Shown one piece after another: positions 56,401 to 64,000 of a DNA stretch of 64,000 bases. The notes under the pieces are model-generated. The model was not told the DNA's origin and searched no databases. It saw only the letters and a program-made list of their open reading frames with translations. The stretch comes from Phlebotomus papatasi (lineage: Eukaryota > Arthropoda > Insecta > Diptera > Psychodidae). Both the position numbers and the translations under genes were made by a program. The stretch's first letter is position 1; each line of letters begins with the position of its first letter. The stretch covers positions 105,772,627 through 105,836,626 of the forward strand of contig NC_077223.1 of assembly GCF_024763615.1 (NCBI RefSeq), read 5' to 3'.

Positions 56401-57812
56401 AAATTGAATTTTTTTTAATAATAGCGCCCCTAGCGGTTGTTTTATAAACTTGAGATGTCAGAAGGGAAAGTGGCATTTTACGAGTGCTTTCCAAAACGCT
56501 CTCACTTTTTCAATTTTGACAATTAGAACCGGAGTTATGGCCATTTTAAGAATTTTCTTTGTTGGACCCTTATATTTAGCTCGGAGCTATTGAGAAAACA
56601 AATAGGGGAGTATTCAAAATTGGGGCAGGAGGGGTAGGGGATGGGGGTTCAATGCACCATGTTGCAATTTTCACCCGATACGTAACCTTTGCCGAAAACC
56701 GCAAGTAGATATCTTTCTTAGTTCCGGGGCTATTAAGCTCCAAAGACCGAACGGACGGACGGACGGGAACGGTTTTTAGCCATCCATATATTCATGATCA
56801 GGAAGTGGTCGAACACATTCTGGCAGTTTGGGGCCGATCAGAGGGCATGTGATTTTGTTAGGATTATAGTAGGTGAGATTGTTAAGAATCTCACCTAATT
56901 TTTCACCGAGAGACGTTCGTTAACCTCTATTCTGACTTCATTATCTGTCGTTAGTACTGATTTAACCCATTCAGTCAATGTACCAGAAATACTTGAGATA
57001 GAATGTTCATATTTTGGGATTAGTTTCCTACAGATTAGTAGATGAATTTTTTGAAAAGAAAAAAACTTTATCTCATATTGGGGCGCGGGGAGCCTCTGTC
57101 AAACACACGTCTTAACGGTCACTGAATTTAAATTCTGTGCATTAATTCATTACAAACTCTATTGACTTAGATAGAGTAACTATCCAAGAAAACAAATTGG
57201 CAACCAGAATTCAAATCAGGAAAGAGGAAAGAGGCCAATTTTAACAAATTCGACGGGATGTCGTATTTTCCGTCCGCCATTTTGAGCAAAAATTTTGAAT
57301 AACCTTCCGCGAAGTAAGAAAACAATAACAAAATGTATTTTCATCTCTGTCGGACTATTTTTCTCAAGTAATTGAATAACTAATGTTATTAAAAATGCAT
57401 TCCTGACAGCAATTTGAGTATCAGTTGCCCAGGAATAAATCGTCTAAAATCACTTAATTTGCGTATAATGTATAATACCATGGTAAGGAATGGGTTAAGG
57501 TATTTGAAGCTATTGATAACCTCAGGGACACTTTTGGAGAATCAAATTCCGGTTTTGAGCATACCAATTATATCCCTCAATTTCAGCTGCAAGTCGCATT
57601 TGGGGACCTAATATCCAATAAACTTATCAAGGCTTATCACAAGTTTGTTTTATCTGCTTCTTTTTCTAGCTATGAAACCACACGAGATTCAAGAGAAATT
57701 GGGCTTGACACGTATCAGAGACAGAAATTGGTATGTTCAGCCGTCCTGTGCAACATCCGGCGATGGACTGTATGAAGGACTTACGTGGCTAACATCGAAT
57801 CACAAATTATGA
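53479..57812 (+). CDS. Arf51F: ADP-ribosylation factor 6 (Arf6/Arf51F)
   Basis: Four coding exons, 53479-53560, 53640-53795, 53873-54019 and 57670-57812, join in frame to 175 aa plus stop, exactly the Arf6 length. Visible are Gly2 for N-myristoylation (MGKLLSKIFG), the P-loop GLDAAGKT split by intron 1, switch I with PTVGFNVETV, switch II WDVGGQDKIRPLWRHYY, the guanine-specificity NKQD, and CATSGDGL near the end. The near-identity to metazoan Arf6 (KLLSKIFGNKEMRI, LHRIINDREMRDA) separates it from Arf1-4. Arf6 is a GTPase of the plasma membrane and endosomes that drives recycling, actin remodelling and PIP2 production. A pyrimidine tract and AACAG at 53430-53449 suggest that the 5' UTR is spliced. 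The last intron (3650 bp) holds a minisatellite, modular-repeat sequence and a family B MITE. All four donor-acceptor pairs are GT-AG. Confidence 0.97.
54080..54400. repeat. modular-repeat fragment in Arf6 intron 3
   Basis: TTGTCAGAATTTAA, TATCTCTATCCGGTTTA and ACATTTAGATTTCTTAGGAC with CCAACGCTAGATCCGCCTTT follow the module order of 11935-12060. Confidence 0.5.
54900..55217. repeat. minisatellite, ~41-bp unit, in Arf6 intron 3
   Basis: At least four 41-bp units from about 55054 share GCGCTTAAAATC, GCACAGCTCAATC and GAAAACG. Upstream, three or four more diverged units of 42-55 bp share AATCGTGT, AAAATACACACAG or CACAGCAC and ATAAAAC. Confidence 0.85.
56095..56905. mobile_element. modular TIR element, shorter relative of 11471-13270
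   Basis: The right end GTAGGTGAGATTGTTAAGAA then TCTCACCTAA matches the end of the 11.5-kb element in reverse orientation, and so do internal ACATACTAAAATTTCAACCC, AGCGCCCCTAGCGG and TTAGAACCGGAG. The left end is indistinct. It lies in Arf6 intron 3. Confidence 0.6.
56966..57494. mobile_element. piggyBac-like MITE family B, copy 2
   Basis: A 529-bp element with TTAA on both sides (56962-56965 and 57495-57498) and CCCATTC / GAATGGG tips. It is uninterrupted and shows a single TTAA (57112-57115) where copy 1 holds a family A element. It lies 170 bp before the last Arf6 exon. Confidence 0.9.
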
Positions 57813-59340
57813 GAGTAAGCCATTAATTTCTTTTCAAAGGAAAACATAAATCCATCGTCAAATCCACCCCCTTAAGAAGTGAAAAAAAAATGAGTGTAAG
57901 GATGTAGATGAAACCGACATCATGACGGTTATAAAAAATAATCTTTAATCTGATGTTTAAAAGCAAAAAAAAAGAAGAAACGAGAGATTTAAAAACTTCA
58001 AAAATAAGTAATATGAGAAATGAATGTTTAAAAAAAGATGAGGGAGTATTTATTTTCTTTTTTTTTAATCGCACAAAAAGGGTATCATTCTTTTACGTGA
58101 AAACATCTCTATGCGCGCGGCTTAATATTTTTGTCTGTACATTTCATTAACGTTTTAGAGGTTGCTTGGCTTAGCGATATTATTCGTGGCACTGTACTGT
58201 GGAAGAGATTTGCAATTTTATTTAGAGAATCTGTATTTTTTGTAGTGAAGATCCTTAAATTCGTGAATTTCTTGGCATTTTCACTGTGAAAAATAAAGTT
58301 CTAATCTTTTGTTCCAGTCTGCTTCGAAGGAGATCGCTTCGAAGGACCTCTAATCTCTTGTGTCATTCACTTGATGACCAAACTAAATAATAATATTTCT
58401 AAATTAAGATGAAATGAAGGGAATATTCGGTGATTTTCTTTAGAAAAAACAAGAACAATATTTAAAATAAATATTTTGCAATTAAATCCCAACGAAATAC
58501 GGAGAAATTCTACTGATAATCTCTCTGCAAAAAAAAATAATAGCTAGAAAAGGGAAAATCTTTTTTTGGGGGCGCAAACAGACGTACTAAAAGCACCAAA
58601 ATGAATTTGGAAATTATTAACTAAACAAGCTTAAATAATTTTAGATAATACAATAAATAAAAAAACACGAGAAACATTGCTCTGAAGAAAAACACACACA
58701 AAGTCACTAGTTAAAGTGATCTGAATCATAAATTAGAGAGTATTCTATTCGTAAAAAACAAAGATAATTAAAGAATGCAAATCAGTAGTGAACGATGCAA
58801 GAACAAAGTCGCACCGATTCGAAATGAAAAAAAAATATCTCTGTAGTTATTTGTAGATGATGAGATTGAATGTGTGGAAGATCATAAAAGATTTAGTAAA
58901 AAAAAATGTCGCAAATATGTATAAATATACTATTGAATATATTTTTGAATCAAAATTCAAAATATTAATAATTTTCTTTTTCTATATAGAAAAAAAAATA
59001 ACAATTATAATAATAAAAGAGAAACAAGGAGAATATTATGATATTTTCTATATATACACAAAAAAAATATTAATGGGAAATGAAAATATGTTGTCATTTG
59101 CCTTGCCTAAAAAGAAGTAAAAACAATTGAAAGATAAATAAAAGAAACCAATTAGAGAAAAAGTTTTATTGTATAGAGGGAAAAAGAGAAAATAATTTAA
59201 AGAAAAAAAAAGATATTAATTGGTGATATATTATTATTGTGAATGAGTAACAAAAGATCATGTCCTAATATTTGAGAAAAGAAAAACGAGTAATTTTTTT
59301 ATCGAGGATGCCGTTTTTTTTTTAGATTTGTGGTGATATT
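57813..59340 (+). other. Arf6 3' UTR and A-rich downstream DNA
   Basis: The sequence is strongly A-rich on the coding strand and free of recognisable repeats, as in long dipteran 3' UTRs. The first good AATAAA is at 58292-58297. Further AATAAA-like hexamers follow to about 59145, so alternative ends are possible. Confidence 0.5.
58292..58297 (+). terminator. probable Arf6 polyadenylation signal
   Basis: AATAAA lies 480 bp past the Arf6 stop and is followed within 40 bp by a T-rich and GT-containing stretch (CTAATCTTTTGTTCCAGTCT). Confidence 0.45.
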
Positions 59341-59344
59341 CAAA

Positions 59345-60115
59345 TGAAAAATGAAAAGGGGAAACTCTTCTCCTGAATATTTTTTTTAGGACATGACTGT
59401 TCTCAAATGCTTCTGCATTATCGACTTTTCTTTGTGTTGGTTCATGTCACGACAGTTTTCCTTAGTTCTTGCAGTGTTCGAAATCCACTAGTCATGACAG
59501 GAATCAACACAAAGAATAGTTGATTGTGTAGCCCTTGAAAACAATTAACATTTTGTTTTAGCACTACTGTTCTCAAGTGCTTCTGCATTATCGACTTTTC
59601 TTTGTGTTGATTCCTGGAACGACTTGTAGTTTTCGAACACAGCGAGATTTAGGGAAACAGTCCTGACAGGAATCAAAACAAGAAAACTCGATAACGCAGA
59701 AGCAATTGAGAATAGTAAAGTGCTAAAAATTCCAATGAAAAATTAACATTTTGTTTTAGCACTCTACTGTTCTCAAGTCCTTCTGCACTATCGACTATTC
59801 TTTGTGTTGGTTCCTGTCATTACTAGTGGTTTTCGAACATAGTGAGAGCTAGAGCAATAGTCGTGACAGGAACCTAGGACTTTGCATAGTTCACAATTGC
59901 TGTGCCATTAAGCTTCAATGGTTCAACCAGCAATGGACTATATTCCTGAATGAACCAGAAGAGGGTCTTCTGGATCTCGTTTCAACGCTGAAGTATCAGA
60001 CCACCCTCGTGACAGGAACCAACACGAAAAAATCGATAACGCAGAAGCAATTGAGAACAGTCATGTACTAAGAAAAAAAACTTCAGAAGAAAGATCTCCC
60101 CTCTTCATTTTCCAT
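59345..60115. mobile_element. family G cluster, nested or tandem arms
   Basis: The outer ends AAAAGGGGAAACTC and AGATCTCCCCTCTTC correspond to the family tips. Inside, the arm segment CTTCTGCATTATCGACTTTT occurs at 59410 and 59581, with a variant at 59778, and the complementary CGATAACGCAGAAGCA occurs at 59689 and 60035. This indicates three overlapping units. Confidence 0.75.
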
Positions 60116-61095
60116 TGGAATGAGCATTATTAATCATTCTGCACGCTACAAGGAGACATCGGTAAAACAAACATTGTTTATTTGACTTGAAACATATTTT
60201 TCACAAACTTTATAATGCAACACCCTACGAAATTCAATTAAGTTCACTTAGGTGCGTTCATCCTATCAGTCTAGAGTTTGTTTTTGCAACTGGATTCACA
60301 ATAATTCCCAACTGTTCCCAATTGCATTTGAGAAAAGTAAGTAAGATTCATTAGTGCGCACTTGATTAAAGATCAAATCAAAGTTGGGAACAAAATTGAG
60401 GATTACAATCGTTCCCAGTTAGTTGGCTGGCAAACAACGAAGATATGTTGATCCTCTGTCACTTCAGGAGGACGTTAGTGGTCGATCCCAAGGTATTCTA
60501 AGGCAAGGTCCTGAATTTGATTGAAGCACCTTGTATTAGCTGTACTTGAATTTGAAGATTATTTTGGAATAAGGACATACGTAGGTTATCAAAACAGTGA
60601 GTTTGACAGACGCAAGACATCTCTTGAAGCACTGGTTCTTCTGGATGTTCTAGCAATAATTTAGAATCTGTCTATACTTCGTGGGTGTTATGGGTCATTT
60701 AAGGTGTTTTCCTTTACGTTCATACTACTCGTTTGAGTAATTGAGAACAGTTGGGAACTAAAATGAGAACTAACATTGAAAAATTTAGATAATTTTTCTT
60801 CCATAAAATGATTTTTGTGTTTTATGGGCTATTTCCATTGAGAAAATTTTCAGATTTTCTGATATTCCCAATTCACATGAAAACAAGTTTTTTTTTCTTA
60901 TGGAAATTCGCTCAGCTGACAAATAATTGGTATGTAAGTATCAGAAGAAAACTCAATGGTTATCACTGTTCTCAATGGGAATCGGAAACTGTTTACAATT
61001 TTTATTTTTAAGTTTTTATGCGGAAAATTTGAAGCAAATTGAACTTTTTTTTTCATTTAAGCACCTTTTGGGCAAAAAAGTTTTGGGCATTATCC
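60116..61095. other. non-coding stretch
   Basis: No gene was recognised. CAACTGTTCCCAATTGCATT and AACAGTTGGGAACTAAAATG (60308 and 60746) may mark the ends of another TIR element of about 460 bp. Confidence 0.35.
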
Positions 61096-61099
61096 TTGC

Positions 61100-61199
61100 T
61101 CTTTTGCATGAAATTGTCGGCACTGCTGTTGATGGAAACGTCAAAATTCTGTCACAAATGCGATTTTGAACGAAAATTGTTCCCAATGTGTAAAGGTCT
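61100..61199. mobile_element. family D MITE remnant (copy 5)
   Basis: The right half only is recognisable: GTTGATGGAAACGTCAAAAT, GAACGAAAATTGTTCCCAAT, GTGTAAAGGTC. The left half is scrambled. Confidence 0.6.
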
Positions 61200-61267
61200 T
61201 TAGGTTTTCGTTAAGAATTTCGGTTCGATGGGGTGAAGCAGAGAATAAAAATGGAAACACTAGAGAC

Positions 61268-61477
61268 TAGGGGAAAGTGCCCATGCTTTACACGGTCCCA
61301 AGCTTTACAATGATTAAATTTTTCAATAAATGTAACTCATGTCATCCATATTTTAAAAACTAGAGGAAAGTGCCTTGTTTTTAAAATATATTGCAGAGTC
61401 GCATTTATTCAGAAACATAGGAGAGATTTAATCATTATAGAGCTTGAGACCGTTCAAAGCATGGGAACTTTCTCCTA
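61268..61477. mobile_element. TIR element family J
   Basis: A 210-bp element with TAGGGGAAAGTGCCCATGCT and AGCATGGGAACTTTCTCCTA ends, extending into ACACGGTCC / GACCGTTC. Its TAGGGGAAA tip resembles families I and K, which suggests a shared transposase. Confidence 0.75.
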
Positions 61478-61555
61478 GACCTTTCTTGATTTTCGCAACT
61501 TTATTGTTTACGTCATTACGAGAATGAATGTCCTCTTCGTCAGGCTACCAAATAC

Positions 61556-61772
61556 CGTAATACGGGCTTCAGACCAGAGACTTTTAGTTATATGCCTTAA
61601 CTGCTCTAATTTTTCAAAAATCAAGATTTTTCTTTGGAAAAACTTAACTTCGGATTAGACTATTAAGGACAACTGACCTATTAAAATCTAAAAAGGCAAT
61701 AAAATAAGGTTGCTATTTAACATTTTGAGACCTTCGAAAACTGGACTAAACATCTAGTCTGAAGACCGTTTA
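61556..61772. mobile_element. MITE family E, copy 4
   Basis: About 215 bp, with AATACGGGCTTCAGACCAGA and CATCTAGTCTGAAGACC, and the conserved interior GCCTTAACTGCTCTAATTTT. Confidence 0.75.
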
Positions 61773-61780
61773 ATTGTGCT

Positions 61781-62186
61781 ATTCCAATGAAAAAATGAGC
61801 ATGGTTTTTTAGCACACTACTGTTCTCAAGTACTAAAAAGACCATGACTGTTTCCACATGATATTTCAATTAATGCCAGGTAGAAGCTTACTCGGCGGGG
61901 ATATTTGAATTCGGATTTCGGTTGAACATCATGATAAAGTCATGTCAACTTGGTGGCGTGATGCTGTTGTATGGCAGGGACTTAGCAACCTTAGCCTCAA
62001 CCATGGGTTTTCCCAGGTTTTCCATGAGTTTTCCTGTGAAATCTCAGTAGTAAAAAGTCGTCGAACAGCATTAATCTTCTCTACTCATTATTTTCCTTAA
62101 AATGACGTATGGGAACAGACATGGTCTTTTTTAGTACTTGAGAACAGTAATGTGCTAAAAGAACATGGTCGCTTTTTCATTGGAAT
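61781..62186. mobile_element. TIR element related to family G
   Basis: A 406-bp element. The left arm (ATTCCAATGAAAAAATGAGC, ACTGTTCTCAAGTACTAAAA) and right arm (TTAGTACTTGAGAACAGTAA, CTTTTTCATTGGAAT) are complementary over roughly 75 bp. The interior is unique and non-coding. Confidence 0.8.
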
Positions 62187-62198
62187 TGCACCATAAGG

Positions 62199-62391
62199 CG
62201 GATGACTTTGACATCCTCCTGTTTGTAAACTTTTCTCTACTTCTAGAACTTAAGGATGGTCCTTACCGATCCGGTCTACCATGTCTGATCAGTAAAAACC
62301 GTTCTTAAAGATTAGAATTAAAGAATTAAATTAAATTAGAATTAAAGAAAAGCTTACGAACAGTAGAGGATCAAAGTCACCCGAACGCTAC
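62199..62391. mobile_element. short TIR element with 'GCGGATGACTTTGA' ends
   Basis: AGGCGGATGACTTTGACATC and ATCAAAGTCACCCGAACGCT are imperfect complements. It is related to 9794-9931 through AGAATTAAAGAAAA and CTTACGAA motifs. Confidence 0.5.
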
Positions 62392-64000
62392 ACACAAAGC
62401 AAATTCTAGGCTGATCCTCAAATGATCCTAATTGAATTTAATGGTCCAATTGGGAACTTTAAAAAACCTTTAACAATTTAATAAATTTACCGTCATTTAG
62501 TAGCATTTCAAATAAATGTATTACCACTCCAATAAAATTTAAAAAAAAAAATAAAATAAACGGCTAGAAGTGTGTGGAGTAATTTTTATCAGTGAGTCAA
62601 TTTGAAATATTTAGGTGAAAAAAAAAACAAGAAACGAATAGAAACGATTGCAGAGAGAAATGTAGACTATTATTGAAATTGAAAAGAGAATTTTTGCAAA
62701 ATGAGAAAAACAATTAATTCTGAATATGCCTCCATTGCTTTTCTCTTCGGTTTTGTCTTAAAAAAAAAACTACTCCCACATTTATTTTTTTGTTTCTTAT
62801 CATTCTTTTGTTTTTCCTTTATGCAAATTGTATATAAATTATAAATATTTTTTCATTTAGAAGTACTTTCAATAAAAAAAATCGGTTATCTTAACAAAAG
62901 AGAAGCAGGGTTGGAATTGTACTGTGTTGGATCGTTGAAAGAAATAATTAAAAGAAAGGAAACAGAATTTGTAAGAATATCAACACTAAGCAAATTTGAG
63001 GAATAACCAGTTATTATTAAAAAAAAAACAAAAATAAGAAAATAAAACGTGAAGAATAGAATTTAAACGATTTGCGATAATGCTTTTCTTTTTTGAGATG
63101 CTTTAGAAGAAAAAAAAAAGAAATACTTAGCCGTTAAGATTAAAATATAGTAAACAAGAAATGAAAAATAAATCAATCGTAACTATATTTTGTATTAACA
63201 AAAAAAACCCTTATTGTTCACTCTTTAGAAATTGTGAGAATATTGCGGCCAAAAGACACTCACATGAGATTCTTTTTCGTCAATTGGAATATCTCCATTC
63301 TCAATTTGTATTATCATTTATTAACTTTTTTTTTATTCTTGATTTTTTTTAATTGGGAAATCTGCAATACACATTCCAACGAAAAAGAAAAGGAAAAACA
63401 CAATTTGACGGTGTGAAAACGTCAAATGTTATCTCAATCAATTGAAAATGGAATTAGGACTTTAATTTGTACAACTTAAAAAAAAATAGCAGATTGATAA
63501 ATTATTAATAAACTGGACACTAAAAAAAATTAGAACAAGTCACAGAAGGTCCTCATAACATTAACATAAAAGTAATTTTATTCTGAAGTGTGAGAGCACT
63601 ACCACAAAGTTCATTTTCTGATGATCAAGGCGCGCATCCTGTGAAGGAAGTTGAAGATTTGAGAAAAGTGTTAGCAAAAGAACGTTCATTATAGTTTTTA
63701 TTTAAAGAAGAAAAAAAAAGAGGAGAAAATACATATACAGAATGAATTAGTTATTGTAATGAAGATTATTATACATAAAATGAGAGAGGAGTAAAAATGG
63801 ATAACAAAGAGAAGAAAAATGTATGAAATATAAAGAAAAAAAATTATTTCTTCGTTTTTTTTTACCATAATTTAACTTCCAAGTTGTTCGCAGTGGACAC
63901 GATAAAAAATTTCTTACTGATAAAACTGTCTACATTTGAATAACCAAAGACAAACTTGCTCAGACAGCCATGAGCATGACCATGGGTGTCTTATGGGAGG
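62392..64000. other. A-rich non-coding DNA to the window edge
   Basis: Strongly A-rich on the plus strand with many AAAAAAA runs and AATAAA hexamers, and no recognised repeat. At the extreme right edge (63965-64000) a minus-strand frame ends SHKTPMVMLMAV-stop. That would fit the C-terminus of a gene entering from the right, but 13 codons cannot prove it. Confidence 0.3.

Overview
The window looks like AT-rich nuclear DNA from an insect, most likely a dipteran. The gene content supports this: an MBF2-family secreted protein (an arthropod family), an Arf6/Arf51F orthologue split by introns, and an RPGRIP1L-type ciliary coiled-coil gene with short GT-AG introns. No bacterial, organellar or viral gene organisation is visible. 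Most of the sequence is intergenic or intronic and is packed with short non-autonomous DNA transposons (MITEs), SINE-like tRNA derivatives and 5'-truncated non-LTR retrotransposon ends.

Three genes can be reconstructed in full. (1) 6571-7121 (+): two exons, 161 aa, signal peptide plus MBF2-like domain. (2) 30649-33689 (-): five exons, 531 aa, similar to the N-terminal half of RPGRIP1L and ending before any C2 domain. (3) 53479-57812 (+): four coding exons, 175 aa, Arf6. Three further short coding exons are proposed from splice signals and open frames alone: 14689-14740 (-), a first exon with a start codon; 2451-2587 (-), an internal exon whose phase fits the first; and 33975-34045 (+), an internal exon divergent from the RPGRIP1L-like gene.

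Layout: 1-14.7 kb holds the MBF2-like gene, possibly inside a long intron of an unidentified minus-strand gene, with many MITEs, a 1.8 kb modular element (11.5-13.3 kb) and a U6 snRNA/non-LTR chimera (13.3-13.8 kb). 14.7-30.6 kb is mostly repeats, including foldback MITEs, two inverted tRNA-derived SINEs, a palindromic ACAGTAAAAT/ATTTTACTGT satellite and a hammerhead-ribozyme-like motif. 30.6-34.1 kb holds the RPGRIP1L-like gene and a divergent exon. 34.2-53.4 kb is again repeats, with nested TTAA-target and TA-target MITEs, non-LTR 3' ends and a second hammerhead-like motif. 53.4-58.3 kb is Arf6, whose 3.65 kb last intron is filled with repeats and a minisatellite. 58.3-64 kb is A-rich DNA with more MITEs and no recognised gene.

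The genes do not form a functional unit. The most notable content is in the mobile DNA: two empty sites visible by comparing copies within the window, two hammerhead-like RNAs of identical geometry, a compensatory 3' hairpin in three non-LTR tails, and the U6 fusion. Family names A-K below are labels for this window only; all coordinates of repeat edges are by-eye estimates good to a few bases.
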